Origin: Phoebastria nigripes
Lineage: Eukaryota; Chordata; Aves; Procellariiformes; Diomedeidae
Reading direction: 5' to 3'
Length of the DNA stretch: 64,000 bases
Assembly (NCBI GenBank): GCA_035582835.1
Contig: JAYKAV010003110.1
Coordinates: 2,102,498 to 2,166,497, forward strand
Positions 34,671 through 46,400 of the stretch are shown here, one piece after another. Position numbers and translations under genes: made by a program. A model generated the notes under the pieces. It searched no databases. It had not been told where the DNA came from and saw only the letters and a list, made by a program, of their open reading frames with translations. Each line of letters opens with the position of its first letter. The stretch's first letter is position 1.

Positions 34671-37639
34671 CTTCCCCCCAGACTGCAGCGTGGAAAGTTT
34701 TGCTCCACGCTGACAAAAATTAAAAATCCTGCAGTAATGCTCTTTGCAAGACAGAGGGAACACTTTGTATTAGGAAAACTGTGGGCCTAATGTAGAAGGT
34801 GTATAATCTGCTATATCCAGAAAATATAGCTCAGAAATAGTCTTATTTCAATAAATGAAGTATTCTGTCAGTGATCGCATGATAGTTTAATATATTACTA
34901 TTAGACCTATTTTATAAGCAGAGTTACTTGTGCAGGATGTGCTCACCTGTAGGAACACGAGTTTGGATACTTCTTGGTGACCCCATAGCAAAAGCTGAGA
35001 TGTCTTCCCATGGGTACCTCATGCTGCTTTGCTGGCTGCATGGTGCCATGGACGTGCATCTGCCTGTATCCTGAGCATGTGTCATCCTGCAGTCAGGTAT
35101 TTCTGTTCCCCTCCGCATCCCCATCTCGCGTGTGTGTTAGTCTCCTGGTTGGTCAGACAGGCCTTTCTCTGAGACATGACCCCGCCTTGAGATGCAGGCT
35201 GTGGGAATGGTGAGCTTTATGCTACCATCTGAATTTGGCACAGATGTGCTAGTGGATGCCGTGACAGATGTGGAACGGCATGGTGCCCAGCTCCACAAGG
35301 CACCAGAGCTCTGCCCTGGCTAATGCTTGTGGCAGGAGTACAGGAGCCTGCTGGTGGCATGCCACTCTCAGCTGAATCCCTGCTAAATGTGCCATGGCTG
35401 TACCTGCTGGTGGCATGCTGCTCTCAGCTAAATCCCAGCTAAATGTGCCATCATTGTACCCGGCTGCCTGTGACACAGTAAACATGCTGCTCACAAATCA
35501 CAAATCTGGGTGAAGGAGGTAACCCCGAGCCAGATGCAGTCCTAGCAATGCTTTCCTGGCTCTAGACTGGCAGGCAAAGGCTCAGGCTATGAGGGGCTGT
35601 TTCCAACACGTGCTAAACAATACATTGCAATGCAACGTGGTGAGGGATGTTTAGGTATGTCGTGTTGATCTCACTTATTTTTTTCTTTCTTACCTTAAGG
35701 CAGTTTTAACATAGCCCATACTCCCTCCTTTGCCTTACCTATACAAGCTCAATATATAGCCTATACATAGCCATATCTGTAATTTGCTCATCATCTGTTT
35801 GCAACAAAGGCCGTGTGTTCTATGAATGGCATATCCCACTCCTGGGTGCAGTAGACCAGCGCATCATAGAACAAATCCACATACATAACACTTAGACGGG
35901 TAATTTATAGCTTAGAACAGCAGTCTGTGGCAATTTCATATTGGAAAATATGAAGAAAGAAAATATCACATTATCCTTATGCTATAATAGATGCAATGCA
36001 AATTTTTAAAAACCCATTAGTTTTTTAAACACTGTGATAATATTAACAGATACTTTTTAGAATATTAACAGATGCATGTTTAGAAAAGAGCATTCTTTCC
36101 CTGAATAAGATCTGTAAACAGATGGAATGATGACAAATTTAATGAGCTACTGAGTAGCAGCAGTGTTTCCTTTTTGTTAGATAAGAATTATTNTTGCTGA
36201 AAAAAAAGGAGCGAATGTTGCAAATGTGCCTATGTATACCTTTTAAAAAAGTTGTAAACTTGGACTGTCAGACTGAGCAATAAAATGTCATGTCTGTCTG
36301 ATCCTCCTTTTTAACATCAGATTTTGAAGACATCCATTGCATTTGCAGGAGGATGGACTTTGCCCTTGCCCAGGGCAAGGGTGCTGAGGAGCCGGACACT
36401 TGTAGAGCCCAAATGCCCAATTGCCTCTTGAAGGCAACTTAGGAAACCATAAAAGCTGCCAGGGCTGGAAATGAGACTTCTTCATGAAGGAATGTTTTTT
36501 TCTGCTATTTGTGTAATGGGAAAGTTTTCTGTTTGCTTTCTCTTTACAAACAGATACTTCACTTGTCTCGTTTTAGCTGTGAGCAGAATTATTTACTTAC
36601 AGAAAAATCTCCTTTGATTGTCACGTGAGCTGATGCACTTGTTTACAGTTAACATGTCTCTCATCTTAAGCTGCTATGAGCTTATGAAATTAAAACCATT
36701 AAAAACAATTCTTATATAATAGAGCTCTTGCACGATACTGCACTTACTATAATATGATAAGATTTAGGAAACATATTTAAATCAACTAATCCTAGAACTT
36801 TGGTAATATTTGGAAGAAACATATGTATTACAAAGCTCTGTATGTGTTGATCTCTCTCACTCTTAGACACAAGCTTTTCCTTTTTATACCTGTTTCATTT
36901 TAACAGCCAGTGCACGTGCTGTTGCTCGGCTAAAACACTTGAAAAAGTTGTGTGATACAGGTATTCTGCCGGATGACTTTTGCTGTGTTTTGTTTATCAG
37001 ATGCTGTATTTTCATTGACATTTTCATTACAGATTTGTATTACAATAGTTGCATTTTTCTATGAAGGGCAACTAATGTACTAAACAGTCAAACCCAGAGC
37101 AGTAATTAGACTGGGAGAGATCAAAGGGTGCTCTTCTAAATCCTGACAATTTGGTGAGGGTGAGCAGAACCAATAGTCTGTCTTTTGCCTTGCTCTCCTA
37201 TTAATTTTCACTCTCGTTTGCTGCAGAGCAGCTGCTTTCCTGTCAATCCAGTGCCCTGCTTGAAAAACAAATCCATTTGGATGTCACAAATGCAATTTCA
37301 AAGGGCTTAGCAAGAAAAACTACTCTTTAACGTAACCCTTCTCTTNGGTGACGGACTCACAGGAAGAAGAAATTCCTTGAGCAACTGTGTCTCCAAAACC
37401 CACCAGAACGCATCACAGGAGGAAAGTGGTATCTGAGGCCGGTGCCATGTCCCGAGATGTGAGTTGGTCTGATTCTTTGCTGAGTGACAGACACAAACCA
37501 TGTGGGATTTCAAAAAAAAAAAAAAAAAAAAAGAGTGATTGACAGCCAAATACTCTGATGAGAAGCTGCAGAGCCGCAATGGTAGTATTGACAGCCCACC
37601 ATTAGTATTGTCAGCAGAAAGATTTCTTCCTTAATGCAC
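34671..37639. other. Intergenic desert, third block
   Basis: No gene was recognised. It holds a 9-bp-stem hairpin at 34686-34712, a two-copy 56-bp tandem repeat at 35347-35458, a 19-bp near-palindrome at 36363-36381 and an A21 run at 37512-37532. The stretch 34930-35560 is GC-richer than its surroundings. Confidence 0.65.
35347..35458. repeat. Two-copy 56-bp tandem repeat
   Basis: Copy 1 at 35347-35402 and copy 2 at 35403-35458 both begin CCTGCTGGTGGCATGC and contain GCTAAATGTGCCAT. They differ at a handful of bases, so the duplication is not recent. Confidence 0.88.
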
Positions 37640-37702
37640 CCCGCTGAGCTAGATGATCTCTTGAAATCTATTTCAGCCCAGCATTTTTATGATTTCATGG
37701 CA
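37640..37702 (+). mobile_element. CR1 LINE 3' tail remnant
   Basis: The sequence GAGCTAGATGATCTCTTGAA followed by a cagccc..tttttatgatttcatgg tail resembles the CR1 3' end (ctagatgatctct...ccttccagcccc...attctatgattctatg). Only the last 60 or so bases can be recognised. Confidence 0.65.
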
Positions 37703-38919
37703 ATATCTCAGTATTTTGGCTAGTACTCAAAGTCCTGTTCTCTCACCTTTCTCTGCCCTATATTGTCAAGTGGCTAGGGCAAAAAAGAGGTTTGATTCAA
37801 GTTCTTTGCTCTTAAAAGCAGAGGCTACTGCTGCACTCTGTAAGAAGAGAGAAGGTGGGAGCACGCCTGTGTTCCCGTCTGGGGCGGATGGAGAGCGAGG
37901 TGGCAGAAAAGGAGATCCTCGCCGAGCAAGGGGAAAAGGTAACACCCCCCACCCCGCCGAGCACTGCAGCAGGTAATGATGGAGGAAATTTTACACCCTG
38001 AAGATTGCGTAAAAGTTGCAGAATGCCTTAGGATGAAGGGGACTAAGAAGAAAGAGCATCATCATACTGCAAAAAGCATGCCATGGCCATAGTGTTTCCT
38101 TCCCTTTACTGGTTCTCCCTCTGCCTGCCTGGTGAAGGGTATTTTTATAGTCCCCTGCNTGGGAGTGGGAGAAAGGTGGTGGGGAGGGCTTCTCTACAGG
38201 TTTAGCCAAGGACCTCTGCTACTACATGCTGGTTTGAATTTTGACCCCTATGTGGGTCTCCCTTTCTCTGGTTTTATGTGAAGACTTGGTAGATTATAGC
38301 AGCAGTGAAAGGCTCTCTCCTTGCCAGGCGGGGAACTGGGCCTATGGTTTACCAAACTAAGGCAAACCGGCAGCACTTGCTTTCTTCTAGCACTGGTGGA
38401 AGAACTAATACTCATTCCCAGTTTTAAGTCTCACAGGACAGAGTAGCTGGAGTCAAATACTTCTGTCTGTAACAGTTTGCGCTGGTACTGTATCCTGAAG
38501 ATACTGACAGTTCTCAGTTATGTAACTGAGAAATTGAAAATCCCTCCTGTTGTCACATCTTTCCCACAGAGATCTGTGATAATTTAAAAGTGTGCTCATT
38601 TTCTTAAGTATTTTTTGTGAATGATATAAATCCAGATACGTTTTTCCTACAAGTTACCTGTAGGCACTCTTTCGCCACAGTTTTTTTTGTTCATGTCTTT
38701 GCATTACAGAATGGTCAAGAANGGGCTCAGCCCTGATTTGACTGGAAAGCTGCCCTGGTCTGTGCTGATGGGAGAACTGCATCTCCCTCCTAGGCTGCAG
38801 CACGCCTGAATCCTGCAATGCCAAAAAGTTCTGTGCTCCAGACACTGTAAAGTTGGAGACAGTTGTTTTACAGGTTTTTTTTTNCTGTGGTTTTGTTTTT
38901 TCTTTTTTCATCAAATGCA

Positions 38920-39270
38920 GGCATTGTAGTAAAACAGGATTATTGCGTTGTCAAATGCTAAGACAAGGGTTATTGTCTCATTCGGCATCCGTAATAGGTG
39001 GGCTAATTGTGAATCCCTATAGCATGCTGACTGCCTGCAAATGCAGCCGAATGGAAATGATGTCTGTCATCATAAATGTTCTAATGTAGGTTGTTTTAGT
39101 GGGGATAGTAGTTGTCATTTTCAACATATGAGCAATCTCTTCGAGTTTAATTCTTAAATTATCAGACAATTGTAAAGANGTTTAATTCAGGTAGCCATAA
39201 TGCAACTTTCTTAATGTGACATGAAGGCTTTTAAAACCACCTCTTTAAAAAGAAGTCCATTTGCATTAAA
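38920..39270. promoter_or_regulatory. Candidate conserved non-coding element
   Basis: A stretch of mixed composition with homeodomain-like cores (GCTAATTGTG) and a perfect POU octamer ATTTGCAT at 39259-39266, and no reading frame conserved in appearance. Calling it an element rests on motif density and lack of low complexity only. No comparison was possible. Confidence 0.25.
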
Positions 39271-40918
39271 GAAAGAGAACCTTTTCTCTTACTGCTTTTG
39301 TTCTGATCTCCTTTGAAGCAACAATGTCTGAGATCTATGTAAAGCTCAAGTGCTGTGTATGATTATAGGAATGACATGATATTAAGTGGTTGACCTATCC
39401 ATTATAGAATTTGTAAGACACAGAACTTTTTATTACACAGTGATAAATACCATGCTATGGAGAACTGAAGCTGCTACTTCCAATTTGAAATGGAGCCATT
39501 TTTAAGCCAGCTGTAATATTTTAAACACAGATATTCTTTGCTTTTTCATTAGAATAGAGAGAAATAAATCTTGATCTTTTCTTCCCATCACTTCACGGTA
39601 CCAACCAGTATTTCAGAAAATGATCCTGTTCTATATTTGGATATATTAAAAAGTGTAAGAAAAAATTGTTTTAGCAAAAGACTGCTTTAGTTAAATGAAT
39701 TATTCCTCTGAATGTAAACAGGCAGGTATGTTAAGCACGTTTGTAGGATGAGGCCTTACACATACGACCTTCCAGTTCTCACTATATGTTCTGTGACCAG
39801 ACAACCTAGTGAGAACACCTGGATGGAGCAGGAGGAATGATCAGCATTGTAAATCCTAACATTTTGAAAAGCAAGTAAGAACTATTAGTTGTGACTTTTA
39901 GGAAGAGTTAAAAAAAAAATTTCTGAATATAAATGTTATCCTGTAAAACACTTTGGCATGTCTTTTAAGACCAAGAGTTGTGTTAAAAGACCCTTTGTGC
40001 CAGCTGGGTGCCGAAGCCCACTACTCATTCCTCTGGGAGAGGCAGCAGGTTCCTCGGTCTGCCAGCTGTGCGGGGCAGCAGCGCGAAAGAGCAATTTTTA
40101 GAAATGGAGAACTGGAGATGTGGAAGGAGAAGGCTAGCTGTGAAATTATTGTGGTTTCTGGTTTTGTGCACATTTATGAAGGCATCGAAGACTAAGTCAT
40201 ACAAAGCAGCAGGAGTTTCTTTCCTGCTTCACGATTTAAAGTTCCACAGAGATCTGCTGAGCCTTTGCGGTCATCGGCATACAGAGTAAAAGAAGGAGGA
40301 AATAATGAAAAGCAGGTGATTCTGTGCTAAGTAAAAACAGTTTTCCTTGGGGCAAATTAGTTTGAAAATGTTTTTAAAGGAGAAATTAGTTTCTCCTGGT
40401 GTTATTCCAGTAGAATCTTTTAGGATATCCTATTGAAATTGTATAGCAGCATTTAAGGCTAAAACATGAGGAAAAAAAAATCGTATTGTTCTTTCTGAAC
40501 TACAAATCTCTGACCAGTTCCAGTTGTAGTGAAAATTATTACAAAATGCATAATGAAGATGAACACAGCTTAAAGGGTTCCTGAAGCCTGTAGGTTAAAC
40601 CTCTTCTTAGAGAAAATTTCTGGAACTTTTGTGTGCTGGATGCGAAGTGGAAAACAAGTAGTAACGGTTAGTAAACAATTAGGTACTAGGGAAAACATTT
40701 TATCAGGATATCCTTTGCATTTTCTTCTGTCTTTCAAAAGCTCAGAGAAAGAAAACAAACATGGAAAAGGTCATGNAAAACCTGATGTAAATGGATAGAT
40801 ATCTGTAAAGAGCTCATTTGTGTCTTATGGTCATTTCTCTATATTTTTATAGAATTTAAAGCAACATCTCTTTTTTCAGTGGAGCTGTCCTATTGTTTTT
40901 AATAAGTAATCATATATG

Positions 40919-40996
40919 TCAGAGCCAGGTTGATTTCATGATTATTTTAAAATGTTGTCAGAGCCAGGTTGATTTCATGATTATTTGAAAATGTTA
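40919..40996. repeat. 39-bp tandem duplication
   Basis: TCAGAGCCAGGTTGATTTCA begins at 40919 and again at 40958. The two 39-bp copies differ at only two positions, so the duplication is fairly recent compared with its surroundings. Confidence 0.92.
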
Positions 40997-42880
40997 TCAC
41001 TCTGTATCACAATTTTTTATGTTATCAGCCTGAATTTGGACTAGCTTAACTATGCATGAGTGAAGAACCCATCGATAAATAATGCAAATCATATCCAGAC
41101 CATTAAACAAACAGGTAAACTAAAACCTTAGTTCAGTGTTTGTATTGACATCATGAATTCTGTATTTGCAGTAATGAATTTTAAAAAATGTTACAGCAGC
41201 TTGGAAAGAAAAACACTTTGGACAATAAATCTATGTACCAGTCCACAGGTTGGCAATGGGAAAACCCCCATTATCTCATTAGCTCTCTTTATCAAATCTT
41301 CTTGTAATTAAAGTGGATTTTCTTTGCATTGAAGTGGAAGAATGTTAAATCTGTTGCTTGTGGAGGACTGACTATTGCCTAGTTCATGTTTCTGGCCCAC
41401 AGTTTCTCTCCTCTCTATTTAAAGTAGAAGGAATCCCCCGCTGGTAAGCAAGGGATTCAAACAACAGCCAAAGTCCAAACAAGAGGGTTTTTTCCGCAGG
41501 TTGGACTGCTAGAAACTACCGGGAATTTTTCCTCTCGCCTTTGTAGCATGGTGCTCAATTCTCTTCTTAAAATCATCTGGGAATTGTACAATTCCCTGTA
41601 GCATGAAGACCTAGAACATTGCTGTGGTTTCTTCTGTTTCTTTGTGTGACTCGTTGAGGTTGTGGTTTTTGGTTTCAGGTTAGTTACAGAGTTAAGGAAA
41701 GCTTTCTGGTGAGAGGTCTGCGGCCATGACCTGAGGCCTGTCCTGAATGATTGCCTGTAATTGTGGGAACCACTTTTGGAAGGAGTCCTATCTCAGCCTC
41801 CTTAAGTGCTGGAATTCCCCCCTGCAGGGGAATTTTATTTAGTGTTTTTTGTTTTCTCCCCTTCTGTCTCATATGAACGATTTGAAAATGAATGCAAGTC
41901 TTCAGGCCTAACAGAGGAAGGTATCTGTCTTGTTCAGAAGTAACGTGTTTTGTGGAGATGGTTACTTCCCTTCTGCCACACATTTACCACCTACTATGAG
42001 CACGGCAATGGAAATCCATTGCAAAGTTATGAGTTGTTAATTAGAGCAGAAACTGTGGCAGTTCTTTGCCTCAGATGTGCTTTGCAAATTCACTTTGTAT
42101 AGATGTTGCATTCAGAATTGTTAGGAGCCCTGTTTTTATTGTGCCCTGTTTTTCTCCAAAACCTTAGAGGTGAACATTGTACTCAAGTGAGAAGAAAAGA
42201 CGTTCATGTTCATAGTGGATGTGAGTTCATCCATATTTTGATTTAATTTTCTTTTTTTAAGTAAATCAAAATAACTTAATGTGCCCTCTAAGAATTAATG
42301 AAATGGTGTAATAAAGTGTCCTGTACTGCTGTGAATTCTGAAACTGTTTCCTTTCTTGCTTGCAAGGTCCATTCATGCGGCTCAAAAAAACGAAAGGAAA
42401 TTATTTGTGTGTACCTTAAAAACTAAGTTTTCTGCTTCACGCAAAATGAGACTTTAACATTGCCTACACTTGGTGTGAATAGTAAAAGAAACAGGAAACA
42501 AAAAAGTCCTCTGGAGTTCAGTTCAAGGGGGTCTGACACACTACAAGAGAGCCACATGACATCTGCACATTTTTCTGTACGTTAGCACTGGAAAGAGGAT
42601 AGAATTACCAGGAAATGTTGCCCTGTGATTTCTGTATTGAAGTGGCTGCATCTGTGCCACCTGTTGATGACATGATTGGAGCATTAGTTCTTGCTCTGCC
42701 TTAGCACTATTGATAACTCTGCTTAACATCACCACAGGGGAGGCTTTGTTGGAGGCTGCAGTCACTTCGCCTGAGCAATGGTGTACATTGGCTCCTCCAT
42801 TCAACTCTTTTTTCTGACATTAGCGCATTTGAATGGGCCACCAGTGAAGCCATTCAGTGAGAACATGCAGCAGGGCTCCT

Positions 42881-43465
42881 GGGTGGCCCGGGGCTGAGCT
42901 GAGAACCCCTGTTAATGGACTGCCAGCCGCGGCCCATTGAGCTCCATGAACTCGGTGACCAAAGAAAAGTGAGACAAAGATGTCCCTCAGCGCAACATGT
43001 AGGTCAGTGCCGGACAAAGGCAGACAGTGACCAATCAAACCTATTTGATTACTCCACTGAAAAGGGGATGCCTACCACCAGGGCAGCACTGCTCCCGCCT
43101 GTGCTGTGCCCTGTGCTCCGCTCCGCCCGGCACCCATCACCTGGGCGTCGGGAGTGCATCGGCACTGCGGCTCTGAGGGCTTAGCTGAGCTCTTGCTCTA
43201 ATCCCGGCGGGATTCGCATTCCCTTTAAGCTTGCAATCAGTATAATAATCGCTGCGGATTGCTTATAAACATGCATGTAACCCTCTTGTGTGTGCACTAT
43301 ATAGGGTGAACAATATACATTTATATGTACGTGAAATGTCAGCGGCAGCTAAGTGAATTAAGTGCAGAATTAAACTTCTCATCTGACTATTCGTGCCTGT
43401 TATTTTGATAAAGGTAACAGTCTTCATCAAACATTGACCAAAAATTGGGGAATTCAAGATGGAAA
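42881..43465. promoter_or_regulatory. Candidate regulatory element with paired NKX2-class motifs
   Basis: This segment has a CCAAT box in GACCAATCA (43031-43035), a short CpG-richer core (about 43090-43215), and two NKX2-class T-N-AAGTG-like sites, CTAAGTG at 43349-43355 and TTAAGTG at 43358-43364, nine bases apart. It lies in the desert between BRMS1L and, by synteny, NKX2-1. Function is inferred. Confidence 0.3.
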
Positions 43466-46400
43466 GTGGCAGATACTGTGTTGTGTCACTCTCCTAAACA
43501 ACAAATACGTTCAATATTAAAATCACCTTCTGTTGAAAGAGGATTTTCATTTTGCCAGTGATTATGAAATATTTGTCTCAACTTTTTTTGTTTTTCCTTC
43601 TAACTTATACCTTCTGGAACTAACAGCTCCTGTTTGCAATCATTAAAACTACTCCATTAAGTCAGTCGGACACCAGTTAGTGAGAGCTTTTCTTCTTATA
43701 GTTAAGGAAAAAAGGCTGGGGGGAGCTGCTGGCTCTGAGCTCTTTACCAGGCTAAAGCTAAGATGGTCTGATTTGGATCGGTGGCTTGAAAGTTGTTGGT
43801 TGGCTTGGAATAGGGATAATATACAAGACTACCCCTGTCCTTGCATCTTTGTGTGCTCTNCCTGAAGTCCTTTGGGCAAGAGTGTGGTTTTCCATGAAGA
43901 CTAACAGTAGAGCTGTGAGAAACCTCCTGAACCCCAAGTAGGTGTTGTGAGCTCAGCTGTCAAATTTGCTCATTTGATGAACTGATGGGGATACACCTCT
44001 ACTATTTATCTGTGTGGATCTTTGTTTTCAACCTTGTGAAAATATCCCTCAAAAATTTGTATGGGTGTTAAATGTCCCTGCAGCTACGGGGAACCATGTA
44101 CGTGCGACTTTATGTTGTATTTCCTGCACCTCGTTCCCCATTTGCTTCAGGAAGAACCCTTAGGACTGAGCTGTCTGGTACCCAGAAGATGTATACTTGC
44201 TTTGTGATCCATCTTCCACAGATCTAACCCTGCCTTTTCTAGATCACTTCTCCTGTCTTCAAGATGCATGTGAGTTTTCTGCAGCAGAAGACAATATGAC
44301 AAGCTCTCAGCTTCTTGTAAATAACAAATTTCCATTTTGATTGAAGATGAAGGACAGAAGAGAAATCAGTAATTTTCTTTCCTTGACATTATAATACCTT
44401 ACAGCAAATATTCTCTGCCAGGGTTTTTGTTTAGTTTTGTGTTTTTACCAAAATTAGGACAAAGTNGACCTAGCCTCAGAGAGAAAACAGGAGGTATGTG
44501 GATGTAGAGGTGGACAGAGGATGCTAAAGCAGTAAGAATTAGTTGAAAAATACTGTGGGCATCTCGGCTCCCACTTTATTAATTTTGAATAGACTGTGGT
44601 TTCAGGATTTTAAAACATACAGTTGAAATCGACAACATGAGGAGAGAATTCTACGAAGAGAAGACATGAAGCAGAAAGAAGTCCTTTGGGAATGCTCAGG
44701 CTGGTTAAAAAGATGAGAAGAAAAGGGGACCAAAATAAAGAAAGAGAAGGAGCCAGGTAAAACAGAGGACCAGAAGGGAGGAGATACCTGAGACTGATTT
44801 GCTCAGGGAAGACTATAGAGATCTAATGAAAACCCAGATACATGTAGAGCGGCAGGCACGACTGAGCCAGTGAGCCAGCTGTGAGTGTTTGAGCCCAGAC
44901 TTCTTACTTCCTAGGCCTGTTTTTTTAATCATAAAACTATTTCCTACATTATACGATCATCCATGACTTTGTATACCTTTTGGTGCCATTGCAATTGTGA
45001 CATTTTACTGCTTTTTCAAAACCAAACAAGAACTCAGAGAGCTAGAGGGGCTTTTGAAGAATAAGTGGGAAGCTTTCCTCACCTTGGTACGTTTTGATGG
45101 CCACTAAGCAGNTAAGATAAGATGCAGTCAAATCTCTCATGTTATTTTCTTAAACGTAAGCACAAAGAAGCAGTAGGTGGGGACATGTGATTCTGTATGA
45201 GAAAACAGTAAATAACCAAATTTATTTTTATGACTGCAGATAAATTGGAAACTTCAGCTACACAATAAGAAAAAGCATAAGACACTGCACCTACCTACTG
45301 CCTTTAGAATCAGATTTCAGCTGCAGCAGTAAAGAAAATTATTAGTTTCCCTCACATGGCTACTGAAGCCTACAACAGCTCAGAACTAACCAGATAAGAG
45401 CTGTTTGGACCTAGGGCAAAGCAAGGACGCAAGATTTTGCTGCCAATATTAAAAAAGAGAGTGTTAAGAGAAGCAATCAATGCAGTCTCTGGGGGGCAGC
45501 ACACTACCACCTCCTGCGCCTGGATGTAGCGGCCACTTCGACTGCACACATCACTTGAGAAGAATAATTGCTTCTCCTGCTAAGTCTTCAGAAAACTTGG
45601 GTTTGATTTCACTAGGCTTCCTACAATAAGTACCTTGCATTTATTTTTATACACTGATCATAGGACTATGTTACTTAAAATCTTGTGACTTTGCAAACAT
45701 TACCAGTTTTATGCATGCTCAGCAATATCAGTTTAATTCTTCTGTTATGCTCTTGTCTCCTGTGGTTACCCTCTGGTATAAAATTTCATAAAATTACCAT
45801 GATCAAAAATGGTTCTGGTTATTTTTCTCCTGCTTCCTTCCAGATCGTTTCNATTAGTGTAAAGGGTCCTGACATGTGGAAAAGCAGTCCTTTAGAAAGG
45901 ATGCTCTTTTTCCACTTCTTGCCAAGTGGTTGCTGTATTGGGTGTTACGGGATCTCTTGTGCACCATTACTGGCATCCCAGAGGGGCAGCTTATCTGCTT
46001 GACAATCCATAAGCCCAATTAGAATCAAATGGGTCTATGGGATTCCCAGCATACATTCGTTCCTATGGTATTATCAGTAATCGAGAACTGTGCAATGAAT
46101 AAGGAGGAATCCAGGGGCTAATTTAAGTCAGAATTTTCTTTGCTTATCAACTGTTGTGTGCTATAACTGAAAGTGAGAACAGGAGAGTAAAGAAGAGAAT
46201 TTCCCTTTATCCTTCAATAGGTTCCACAGTAAAAACATCCTGCTATAAAATAGTAAACAGCACTCTCTTCGTAGCTAGCAGATGNTTCTTCAGTTACTAA
46301 TTATGGTTCTCGAAGCTGAAAATGAACGCATGTGAGTGCCCTCTTTAATTTGATTGATAATTCATATGCCCAATAGGATCGTTTTTTCAGGAGAAAGTTT

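Larger units (their letters stand above)
37703..42880. other. Intergenic desert, fourth block
   Basis: No gene was recognised. It contains a 39-bp tandem duplication at 40919-40996, an inverted repeat at 41813-41834 (AATTCCCC / GGGGAATT), and two stretches with octamer and homeodomain-like motifs (38920-39270 and 41020-41360). Confidence 0.65.

Noticed and set aside
34211..34763. Long open frames crossing the N gap, with Phe/Leu/Ser or Lys/Glu/Arg repeats
   Set aside because: They are produced by translating unknown bases and a decamer repeat. There is no independent coding evidence.
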